From Zea mays (taxonomy: Eukaryota > Streptophyta > Magnoliopsida > Poales > Poaceae), in the NCBI RefSeq assembly GCF_902167145.1, contig NC_050097.1:171956923-172020922 (forward strand): a DNA stretch of 64,000 nt, given 5' to 3'. The notes under the pieces are model-generated. The model was given only the letters and a program-made list of their open reading frames with translations. It was not told the DNA's origin and ran no database searches. This document shows, piece after piece, positions 23,101 through 32,969 of this stretch. Numbering within the stretch: the first letter of the stretch is position 1; the number at the start of each line of letters is the position of its first letter. The position numbers and the translations under genes were made by a program.

Positions 23101-26100
23101 CTTTCACATTTTAACTCCGATTTGATCCGTTCAAATTGCGTGAGCTCCGTAATAAAGTTTTTTTACACATTAAAAACATTATTTTTTAACCTTCCTCATA
23201 CTTTTATAATTGGATATTTATTTAGCTTAGGTTAGTTGATTATTCAATCTAGTCAAGTCAACCTGCCCATAATTATATTTTAGCTAAAATATGATCTCAA
23301 ATGAAGTGATAACTTAGATTAAAATTTAATTGGCTATGTTCTTGTAAACTTTTCTCACATGGTTTATGATCAACATAAAATATGATTCACTATTTAATCA
23401 CCCAAAACTCCAGAAAACCATATCTTATTAACCATAACTCCGATTTTAGTGGTTCTTGAACCCACGATCTCGAAGCAACACGTAGATTATTATTATTATG
23501 CAGTTTGTTTTTATGATTGGTGTGATGTTAATTTTGCCTATACCATGTTTGTTTGTATTGCTACGAATAGCAGTGAGGTCACGAGAATCTAAAGATCATC
23601 CTGGTACTTGGAATCTCGAGTCTCAGGCAAGCTGTGCCCTTAACCACTTTTATTTACCCAATAATATTCTCTATAGTCATTTTATTATGTAAAGACTTAA
23701 TTTTGATGGGACCCAATAGGTCACCCTAGTTTGGTCATCTTTACACCTTGTTTACCTCTGAACTTTTGGTTAGTCTTTGCTATTGCTTTATATGGATTTG
23801 GGTGTTGAGATAACTACTACACATGGTCATTCTTTATTATTATTGTTCTATTCTGTTCATGATAAGACTATTATGTAATTGGAACATGGAGCTTAACTTG
23901 AGAAACACGTGCCACCACAAGGGTGGAATGGGACGCCCTTGGCTGACTAATTAGTAAAGCTAGTGGAGGACTACCTTACCAAAAAGGGGCAAGGACAGTA
24001 GGGGAGTAGGCGTGTAGGGAGGTTCTCGGGTTGATTTTGCTGTGATGGCGGTCAGACGGGGATTCCTGCATTGCTCTTCCTAGAAACTATAGCGGGTTTT
24101 CTGAAGCTAGTGGAACTTTGTAAAGGCCTCATAGTGGATCCCAAGCCATTCACCTCGGAAGTGTTTAAGGGTCTAGCTAACCCTGGCTAGGTGGGATACA
24201 CGACTTGTGGGTAAAGGGTGCAACCTCTGCAGAGTGTAAAACTGGTATATCAGCCGTGCTCGCGGTCATGAGCAGCTCAGGACTCTCACATGATTAATTT
24301 ATGAAATTAAATTCAATTTGTCATTTGCATCACATTGTGGTTTATTATTAATTTTGATCTATTATTACTCTGGTTTGATATATACTTATACTTAGTAACT
24401 GCTAATAAAATTTGACCAACTTTAAAAGCTATGCTCAGCTTCAACCATCCTCTTTGGTAAGCCTTACACTTCACATGAGCTCCCACTTTTGGCAAGTCCA
24501 TGCACATTATTCCCCACAACTAGTTAAGCAATGAACGTATGTGAGCTCACCCTTGCTGTCTCACACCCCATAGGTCAAGAGCAGGTACCGCTTGATGAGG
24601 CGCATGAAGGATGCTGTGATGAGATCGTGAGTGGTCTAGGCCGTCGTCTCCCAGTTAACTTTGTGTTGCTGGATCATTGTATTCGCATGATGTAATTATT
24701 TAACTATTTTATACAGAACTCTATTATATATAGATGATGTGACATTCGTTTCTGTACCATGAGTCATCATATGTGTGAGACTTGGTCCTAGCACACTTAG
24801 TGATTATGTTTGCGCCAGGGTTTTGGACCCCTAAAATTTGGGTGTGACACATCTCCTCCTTGATTGGTCCATTGAGGAAGGCGCTCTTCACGTCCATTTG
24901 AAACAACTTAAATGAGTGGTGAGCAGCATAGGCCAATAATATGCGTATTGACTCAAGCCTAGCTACAGGAGCAAAAGTCTCCCCAAAGTTCAAACCTGCG
25001 ACTTGAGCATAACCTTTTGCCACAAGTCGAGCCTTGTTTCTTGTCACCACACCGTGCTCATCTTGCTTGTTGCGGAACACCGACTTGGTTCCCACAACAT
25101 TTTGCTTCGGACATGGCACCAGACTCCATACTTCATTTCTTTTGAAGTTGTTGAGTTCTTCCTGCATGACCAACACCCAATCCGGATCCTACAAGGCTTC
25201 TTCTACCCTGAAAGGCTCAATAAAATAAACAAAAGAGTAATGTTCACAAAAATTAGCTAAACGTGAACGAGTGGTTACACCCTTGTTAATGTCACCTAGA
25301 ATTTGATCCACTGGATGATTCCATTGGATGGTGGCCCAGACTTGAGTTGAAGGTGCTTGTGGTGCTTCTTCCTCTTTATCCTTTTCTTCATGTGCTCTCC
25401 CTTGATTTATGCCGGCTTCTTGAGATACATGTTCCTCATCTTGAGTTGAGGGATGCACCAATGTTGAGGAAGATGGTTGATCTTGATCTTGTTGTTCCTG
25501 TGGTCGCACATCACCTGTTGCCATAGTTCGCATTACGGTCGTTGGAACTTCATCCTCATCTACATCATCAAGATCAACTTGCTCTCTTGTAGAGCCATTA
25601 GTCTCATAAAATATAACGTCACTAGAGACTTCAACCAAACCCGAAGATTTGTTAAACCCTATATGCCTTTGTATTTGAATCATAACCTAGTAAAAACCCT
25701 TCTACAGCTTTGGGAGCAAACTTTGAATGTCTACCTCTTTTAACTAAGATGTAGCATTTGCTCCCAAATACACGAAAGTATGAAACATTAGGTTTGTTAC
25801 CGATTAGAATCTCATAAGATGTTTTCTTGAGGAGGCGACGAAGATAGAGCCGGTTTATGGCGTGGCAAGCTGTATTTACATCTTCCGACCAAAACCGCTC
25901 AGACATCTTGTATTCCCCAAGCATTGTCCTCGCCATGTCAATGAGTGTCCTGTTCTTCCTCTCTACTACACCATTTTACTGTGGTGTGTAGGGGGAGAGA
26001 ACTCATGCTTGATGCCTTCTTCCTCAAGAAACTCTTCTACTTGAAGATTCTTAAATTCAGATCCATTGTCGCTCCTGATCTTCTTCACTTTGAGCTCAAA

Positions 26101-26875
26101 ATCATTTTGAGCTCTCCTTAGGAAGCGCTTTAGAGTACCTTGGGTTTATGTTTTATCCTGCAAAAACAATACCCAAGTGAAGCGGGAAAAATCATCAACA
26201 ATAACAAGACCATACTTACTTCCCCCGATGCTAAGATAAGCAATGGGCCCTGAAGAGATCCATGTGGAGGAGTTCTAGTGGTCTTGACGTTGTCATCACA
26301 TTTTTGCTTGGATGATTAGTTCCCACCTACTTCCCTGCTTGGCACGCTGCACAAGGTCTATCTTTCTCAAAACAAACATTGATTAGTCCTAACACATGTT
26401 CTCCCTTTAAAAGCTTATGAAGATTCTCCATTCTAACATGTGCTAGACGGCGGTGCCAGAGCCAACCTATATTAGTCATAGCTATTAAGCATGCATCTAG
26501 ATCGACATTTTCTTTAGAGAAATCAACTAAGTAGAGCTTGCCGTCTAATACACCCTTAAAAGCTAATGAACCATCACTTCTTCTAAAGACAGGTACATCA
26601 ATATTTGTAAATAAATAATTATATCCCATATGACATAATTAACTTACAAAAAGCAAATTGTAACTAAGCGATTCTACTAAGAACACATTAGAAATTGAAT
26701 GCTCGATAGTGATGGCTATTTTACGCAAACCTTTGGCCTTGCCTTGATTCCCATCTCCAAATATGATCGTGTTGTGAGAATCTTTGTTCTTGACGTAGGA
26801 GGTGAACATCTTCTTCTCCCCTGTCATGTGGTTTGTGCATCCTCTATCAATAATCCAGCTTGTGCCCCGGATGCA
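20184..26875 (-). pseudogene. pol: Element A pol, interrupted by a solo LTR and many stops
   Basis: Minus-strand copia pol: protease near 26870, where the usual DSG is DRG; integrase HHCC ([11 protein letters not shown]) near 26460; integrase C-terminal part at 25936-25652; RT at 25176-24850 and 21352-21102, with [10 protein letters not shown] near 21125; RNase H at 20942-20184. The RT is split by the insertion 21353-24849 (duplicated CATCT). Further stops lie around 25970, 25680 and 20690, with frameshifts elsewhere. It is compared with the intact homologue in element B. It is not functional. Confidence 0.88.
21353..24849 (+). mobile_element. Solo LTR, 3.5 kb (Tekay-like Ty3/gypsy)
   Basis: A 3497-bp segment TGTAACAC...GGTGTGACA is flanked by CATCT on both sides (21348-21352 and 24850-24854). 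It splits the RT of element A. It has no PBS, polypurine tract, gag or pol. The length, the TGTAACAC/GTGTGACA-type ends, and phrases such as GCAGAGTGTAAAACTGGTAT (24234-24253) fit the very long LTRs of maize Tekay-type chromoviruses. A TATATAAAT box at 22178-22186 followed by a GC-rich leader and a GTAAGT at 22465 favours the plus orientation. A solo LTR arises by recombination between two LTRs. The small ORFs inside are not genes. Confidence 0.72.
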
Positions 26876-27529
26876 TAAACATGCAAGGTAATTTAAGCTT
26901 AGGTCTTAGGTACCCAACTCTTGTTGGGTCCTACAAGGTTAGTCACATAAGACTTTGGAACCCATATGCAAGTTTTGTCTCTCTTACCCAAAATTTCTAG
27001 CAACTACTTTTCATTTTTACACATAAGTACAAATGAATCATCATAAGTATGATAAAGCATAGTTGGGCCATTTGATGCAATCCTAGGCGCATGAGACACA
27101 ACATGATGAACATGGTGCCTATGTCTATTCCTACTATGAGCATACGAAGAGCTAGATGATGCAAACATGGCATATGAATCAAAGGCATCATCATGACGAG
27201 TATAAACAACACTAGAAGCATTCTTAACATGAGCATAAAGATATGCATGGTTCTTTTTGTCATATGAAGAATGAGAGCTACTAGCCATAGGAGCCTTCCC
27301 TTTCTCCTTGATGAGATTGGAGGCCCTTTGGCTTGTTAAGTTCTTGGTTCCCTTTTGGAAGCCAAGTTCATCCTTAATGGAGGGATACCTACCAATAGTG
27401 TAGGCATCCCTAGCAAATTTTATTTTATCATTTTCATTCTTGCAAGTCTTAAGTTGAGCATTAAGACTTGCAATATCATTATTCAACTTAAGAATAGTGG
27501 AAGCATGAGAATTACAAGCATCAGTATCA
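26876..27529 (-). pseudogene. gag: Element A gag, C-terminal part
   Basis: Minus-strand gag tail of element A up to the insertion of element B. It contains the conserved Sirevirus gag segments (KIKFARDAYTIGRYPSIKD, and the WVPK repeats near 26960 and 26915). It ends with stops just before the pol start. The rest of gag is at 37007-38751. Confidence 0.8.
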
Positions 27530-27534
27530 AAATC

Positions 27535-28865
27535 TGATAGTCGCCTAGAGGGGGGGTGAATAGGGCGAAACTGAAATTTACAAATATAAACACAACTACA
27601 AGCCGGGTTAGCGTTAGAAATATAAACGAGTCCACGAGAGAGGGCGCAAAACAAATCGCGAGCAAATAATGAAGTGTGACACACGGATTTGTTTTACCGA
27701 GGTTCGGTTCTCTCAAACCTACTCCCCGTTGAGGAGGCCACAAAGGCCGGGTCTCTTTCAACCCTTCCCTCTCTCAAACGGTCCCTCGGACCGAGTGAGC
27801 TTCTCTTCTCAAATTAAAGCCGGGAACAAAACTTCCCCGCAAGGGCCACCACACAATTGGTGCCTCTTGCCTTGATTACAATGGAGTTTTGATCACAAGA
27901 ACAAGTGAGAAAGAAAAGAAGCAATCCAAGCGCAAGAGCTCAAATGAACACGGCAAATCACTCTCACTAGTCGCTAGGGCTTTGTGTGGAAATTGGAGAG
28001 GATTTGATCTCTTTGGTGTGTCTAGAATTGAATGCTAGAGCTCTTGTAGTAGTTGAGAAGTGGAAAACTTGGATGCAATGAATGGTGGGGTGGTTGGGGT
28101 ATTTATAGCCCCAACCACCAAAAGTGGCCGTTGGGAGGCTGTCTGTTCGATGGCGCACCGGACAGTCCGGTGCACACCGGACAGTCCGGTGCCCCCTGCC
28201 ACGTCATCACTGTCGTTGGATTCTGACCGTTGGAGCTTCTGACTTGTGGGCCCGCCTGGGTGTCCGGTGCACACCGGACATGTACTGTTTGCTGTCCGGT
28301 GTGCCAGCATGGGCGATTCTGACTCCTGTGCGCGCTGCGCGCGCATTTATTGCTCCGCAGAGAGCCGTTGGCGCGGAGATAGCTGTTGCTCCGGAGTCGC
28401 ACTGGACAGTCCGGTGCACACCGGACAGTCCGGTGAATTATAGTGGACTAGCCGTTGGAGTTTCCCGAAGCTGGCGAGTTCCTGAGGCCGACCTCCCTTG
28501 GCGCACCGGACACTGTCCGGTGTACACCGGACAGTCCGGTGAATTATAACGCGAGTGCCTCTGGAAATTCCCGACGGTAGCAAGTTCGTGGTGGAGTCCT
28601 CTGGTGCACCGGACATGTCCGGTGGTGCACCGGACATTGTCCGGTGGCACACCGGACAGTCCGGTGCGCCAGACCAGAGGTGCCTTCGGTTGGCCCTTTG
28701 CTCCTTTGTTGAATCCAAAACTTGGTCTTTTTATTGGCTGAGTGTGAACCTTTTACACCTGTATAATCTATACACTTGGGCAAACTAGTTAGTCCAATTA
28801 TTTGTGTTGGGCAATTCAACCACCAAAATTAATCAGGGACTAGGTGTAAGCCTAATTCCCTTTCA
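27535..28865 (-). repeat. Element B 3' LTR
   Basis: 1331 bp. The region 28156-28672 holds a cluster of CACCGGAC...GTCCGGTG palindromes with 0-3 bp between the arms. A minus-strand CTATAAATA box lies at 28100-28108. Two palindrome units (near 28170 and 28635) are absent from the 5' LTR. Confidence 0.95.
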
Positions 28866-29713
28866 ATCTCCCCCTTTTTGGTGATTGATGCCAACACAAA
28901 CCAAAGCAAATATAGAAGTGCATATTTGAACTAGTTTGCATAATGTAAGTGTAAAGGTTGCTTGGAATTGAGCCAATATAACTACTTACAAGATATGCAT
29001 GGAATGTTTCTTTCTTATTTAACATTTTGGACTACGCTTGCACCATATGTTTTGTTTTTGCAAATTCTTTTGTAAATCTTTTTCAAAGTTCTTTTGCAAA
29101 TAGTCAAAGGTAAATGAATAAGAGTTAGCAAAGCATTTTCAAGATTTGAAATTTTCTCCCCCTGTTTCAAATGCTTTTCCTTTGTCTAAACAAAACTCCC
29201 CCTAAAGGAGATCCACCTCTTAGTGTTCAAGAGGGTTTTGATATATCATTTTTGAAATACTACTTTCTCCCTTTTGAACACAATAGGATACCAATTGATA
29301 AATACTTTTGGAAAACTGAAAATACTAAGTTTTTGAAATTGGTGGTGGTGCGGTCCTTTTGCTTTGGGCTCATACTTTCTCCCCCTTTGGCATGAATCGC
29401 CAAAAACGGAATCATTAGAGCCCACGAAGTGCTATCTTCCCCTTTGGTCATAAATAAATGAGTTAAGATTATACCAAAGGCGAAGTCCGGTCCTTTTGCT
29501 TTGGGCTTTTATTCTCTCCCCCAAAGACAAGGTCCTTTTCTTGGAGTGATGGCGAAGGATGAGTTACGGAGTGGAAGCCTTTTGTCTTCGCCGAAGACTC
29601 CAATTCCCTTTCTATACACCTATGACTTGGTTTGAAATAGACTTGAAAACACATTAGTCATAGCATATAAAAGAGATATGATCAAAAGTATATAAATGAG
29701 CTATGTGTGCAAT
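28866..29713 (-). other. Element B 3' non-coding region with repeated polypurine-like tracts
   Basis: No ORF between the pol stop and the 3' LTR. The polypurine tract is at 28866-28880. Similar CTCCCCC runs (plus strand) recur near 29156, 29197, 29379 and 29515, some followed by TTTGG. CGAAGTCCGGTCCTTTTGC-like text appears twice (29350 and 29482). Confidence 0.7.
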
Positions 29714-32700
29714 CTAGCAAAAGAAGTTGCGAGAATCAAGAATATTGAGCTCATGCCTAAGTTTGGTAAAAGTTTGTTCATCAAGAGGCTTGGTAAAGAT
29801 ATCGGCTAATTGATCTTTAGTGTTAATATAAGAAATCTCGATATCTCCCTTTTGTTGGTGATCTCTAAGAAAATGATACCGAATGGCTATGTGCTTAGTG
29901 CGGCTGTGCTCGACGGGATTGTCGGCCATTTTGATTGCACTCTCATTATCACATAGCAAAGGGACTTTGGTTAATTTGTAACCATAGTCCCGCAGGGTTT
30001 GCCTCATCCAAAGCAATTGCGCGCAACAATGACCTGCGGCAATGTACTCGGCTTCGGCGGTGGAAAGAGCAACCGAATTTTGCTTCTTTGAAGCCCAAGA
30101 CACCAAGGATCTTCCCAAGAACTGGCAAGTCCCCGATGTGCTCTTCCTATTAATCTTACACCCCGCCCAATCGGCATCGGAATAACCAATTAAATCAAAT
30201 GTGGATCCCCGAGGGTACCAAAGCCCAAACTTAGGAGTATAAGCCAAATATCTCAAGATTCGTTTTACGGCCGTAAGGTGTGATTCCTTAGGGTCGGATT
30301 GGAATCTTGCACATATGCAAACGGAAAGCATAATGTCCGGTCGAGATGCACATAAATAAAGCAATGAACCAATCATCGACCGGTATACCTTTTGATCCAC
30401 GGACTTACCTCCCGTGTCGAGGTCGAGATGCCCATTGGTTCCCATGGGTGTTTTGATGGGCTTGGCATCCTTCATTCCAAACTTGCTTAGAATATCTTGA
30501 GTGTACTTCGTTTGGCTAATGAAGGTGCCCTCTTGGAGTTGCTTTACTTGGAATCCTAAGAAATACTTCAACTCCCCCATCATAGACATCTCGAATTTCT
30601 GTGTCATAATCCTACTAAACTCTTCACATGTAGACTCGTTAGTAGACCCAAATATAATATCATCAACATAAATTTGGCATACAAACAAGTCATTTTCAAG
30701 AGTTTTAGTAAAGAGTGTAGGATCGGCTTTTCCGACTTTGAAGCCATTTGTAATAAGGAAATCTCTAAGGCATTCATACCATGCTCTTGGGGCTTGCTTA
30801 AGCCCATAAAGCGTCTTAGAGAGCCTATAGACATGGTTAGGGTACTCACTATCTTCAAAGCCGGGAGGTTGCTCAACATAGACCTCTTCCTTGATTGGTC
30901 CATTGAGAAAAGCACTTTTCACGTCCATTTGATAAAGCTTAAAGCCATGGTAAGTAGCATAGGCTAATAATATGCGAATTGACTCAAGCCTAGCTACGGG
31001 TGCATAGGTTTCACCAAAATCCAAACCTTCGACTTGGGAGTATCCCTTGGCCACAAGTCGAGCTTTGTTCCTTGTCACCACACCATGCTCGTCTTGCTTG
31101 TTGCGGAAGACCCATTTGGTTCCTACAACATTTTGGTTAGGAGGTGGAACTAAATGCCATACCTCATTTCTAATGAAGTTGTTGAGCTCCTCTTGCATTG
31201 CCACCACCCAATCCGAATCTTGTAGTGCTTCCTCTACCCTGTGTGGCTCAATGGAGGAAACAAACGAGTAATGTTCACAAAAATGTGCAACACGAGATCT
31301 AGTAGTTACCCCCTTATGAATGTCGCCGAGGATGGTGTCGACGGGGTGATCTCGTTGGATTGCTTGGTGGACTCTTGGGTGTGGCGGCCTTTGCTCTTCA
31401 TCCTCCTCGTCTTGATCATTTGCATCTCCCCCTTGATCATTGCCGTCATCTTGAGGTGGCTCATTTGCTTGATCTTCTACTTCATCAACTTGAGCTTCAT
31501 CCTCATTTTGAGTCGGTGGAGATGCTAGCGTGGAGGAGGATGGTTGATCTTGTGCATGTGGAGGCTCTTCGGATTCCTTCGGACATACATCCCCAATGGA
31601 CATGTTCCTTAGCGTTATGCATGGAGCCTGTTCTTCACCTATCTCATCAAGATCAACTTGCTCTACTTGAGAGCCGTTAGTTTCATCAAACACAACGTCA
31701 CATGAGACTTCAACTAGTCCAGTGGACTTGTTAAAGACCCTATATGCCCTTGTGTTTGAGTCATATCCTAGTAAAAAGCCTTCTACAGTTTTAGGAGCAA
31801 ATTTAGATTTTCTACCTCTTTTAACAAGAATAAAGCATTTGCTACCAAAAACTCTAAAGTATGAAATGTTGGGCTTTTTACCGGTTAGGAGTTCATAGGA
31901 TGTCTTCTTGAGGATTCGGTGAAGATATAACCAATTGATGGCGTAGCAGGCGGTGTTGACCGCTTCGGCCCAAAACCGGTCCGGTGTCTTGTACTCATCA
32001 AGCATGGTTCTTGCCATGTCCAATAGAGTTCGATTCTTCCTCTCCACTACACCATTTTGTTGAGGTGTGTAGGGAGAAGAGAACTCATGCTTGATGCCCT
32101 CCTCCTCAAGGAAGCCTTCGATTTGAGAGTTCTTGAACTCCGTCCCGTTGTCGCTTCTTATTTTCTTGATCCTTAAGCCGAACTCATTTTGAGCCCGTCT
32201 CAAGAATCCCTTTAAGGTTTCTTGGGTTTGAGATTTTTCCTGTAAAAAGAATACCCAAGTGAAGCGAGAATAATCATCCACTATTACAAGACAATACTTA
32301 CTCCCGCCGATGCTTATGTAAGCAATCGGGCCGAATAGATCCATGTGGAGTAGCTCAAGCGGCCTGTCGGTCGTCATGATGTTCTTGTGTGGATGATGGA
32401 CTCCAACTTGCTTCCCTGCCTGGCATGCGCCACAAATCCTGTCTTTCTCAAAATGAACATTTGTTAATCCTAAAATGTGTTCTCCCTTTAGAAGCTTATG
32501 AAGATTCTTCATTCCAACATGGGCTAGTCGGCGGTGCCAGAGCCAACCCATGTTAGTCTTAGCAATTAAGCAAGTGTCGAGTTCAGCTCTATCAAAATCT
32601 ACTAAGTATAGCTGACCCTCTAACACTCCCTTAAATGCTATTGAATCATCACTTCTTCTAAAGACAGTGACACCTACATCAGTGAATAGACAGTTGTAGC

Positions 32701-32956
32701 CCATTTGACATAATTGGGAAACAGAAAGCAGGTTGTAATCTAAAGAATCAACAAGAAAAACATTGGAAATAGAATGGTCAGGAGATATAGCAATTTTACC
32801 CAATCCTTTGACCAAACCTTGATTTCCATCCCCGAATGTGATAGCTCGTTGGGGATCTTGGTTTTTCTCATATGAGGAGAACATCCTTTTCTCCCCTGTC
32901 ATGTGGTTTGTGCACCCGCTGTCGAGTATCCAACTTGAGCCCCCGGATGCATAAAC
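29714..32956 (-). CDS. pol: Element B Pol: protease, integrase, RT, RNase H
   Basis: An intact copia-order polyprotein (1080 aa if read from the GTT at 32956). The frame's first ATG is at 32902; residues below count from it. Protease active site DSG lies just upstream of that ATG. Integrase has the HHCC motif at about 123-160 and D188, D251, E287 (D,D35E spacing). RT has TKWVFRNK at about 595-602 and YVDD at 745-748. RNase H has D909, E950 and D985. The C terminus is [10 protein letters not shown] and ILDSRN. The acidic, proline-rich linker at 440-515 varies between copies. Pol lies +1 relative to gag and opens only after a TAG at 32957-32959, downstream of the gag stop, so its translation needs splicing or independent initiation. 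No nonsense codon is seen. Confidence 0.95.
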   Translation of the reverse strand, partial: VYASGGSSWILDSGCTNHMTGEKRMFSSYEKNQDPQRAITFGDGNQGLVKGLGKIAISPDHSISNVFLVDSLDYNLLSVSQLCQMGYNCLFTDVGVTVFRRSDDSIAFKGVLEGQLYLVDFDRAELDTCLIAKTNMGWLWHRRLAHVGMKNLHKLLKGEHILGLTNVHFEKDRICGACQAGKQVGVHHPHKNIMTTDRPLELLHMDLFGPIAYISIGGSKYCLVIVDDYSRFTWVFFLQEKSQTQETLKGFLRRAQNEFGLRIKKIRSDNGTEFKNSQIEGFLEEEGIKHEFSSPYTPQQNGVVERKNRTLLDMARTMLDEYKTPDRFWAEAVNTACYAINWLYLHRILKKTSYELLTGKKPNISYFRVFGSKCFILVKRGRKSKFAPKTVEGFLLGYDSNTRAYRVFNKSTGLVEVSCDVVFDETNGSQVEQVDLDEIGEEQAPCITLRNMSIGDVCPKESEEPPHAQDQPSSSTLASPPTQNEDEAQVDEVEDQANEPPQDDGNDQGGDANDQDEEDEEQRPPHPRVHQAIQRDHPVDTILGDIHKGVTTRSRVAHFCEHYSFVSSIEPHRVEEALQDSDWVVAMQEELNNFIRNEVWHLVPPPNQNVVGTKWVFRNKQDEHGVVTRNKARLVAKGYSQVEGLDFGETYAPVARLESIRILLAYATYHGFKLYQMDVKSAFLNGPIKEEVYVEQPPGFEDSEYPNHVYRLSKTLYGLKQAPRAWYECLRDFLITNGFKVGKADPTLFTKTLENDLFVCQIYVDDIIFGSTNESTCEEFSRIMTQKFEMSMMGELKYFLGFQVKQLQEGTFISQTKYTQDILSKFGMKDAKPIKTPMGTNGHLDLDTGGKSVDQKVYRSMIGSLLYLCASRPDIMLSVCICARFQSDPKESHLTAVKRILRYLAYTPKFGLWYPRGSTFDLIGYSDADWAGCKINRKSTSGTCQFLGRSLVSWASKKQNSVALSTAEAEYIAAGHCCAQLLWMRQTLRDYGYKLTKVPLLCDNESAIKMADNPVEHSRTKHIAIRYHFLRDHQQKGDIEISYINTKDQLADIFTKPLDEQTFTKLRHELNILDSRNFFC

Positions 32957-32969
32957 CTACAAAACAATT

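Noticed and set aside
28156..28680. Regularly repeated palindromes resembling a CRISPR array
   Set aside because: They lie inside LTRs of a plant retrotransposon, spacing is irregular, and no cas genes exist.
28866..29713. Env-like ORF after pol in element B
   Set aside because: I looked because some Sireviruses carry one; no frame longer than about 75 codons and no signal or membrane pattern is present.
31360..31680. Plus-strand ORFs opposite the element B pol linker
   Set aside because: They mirror the acidic, proline-rich linker of Pol and have no independent support.
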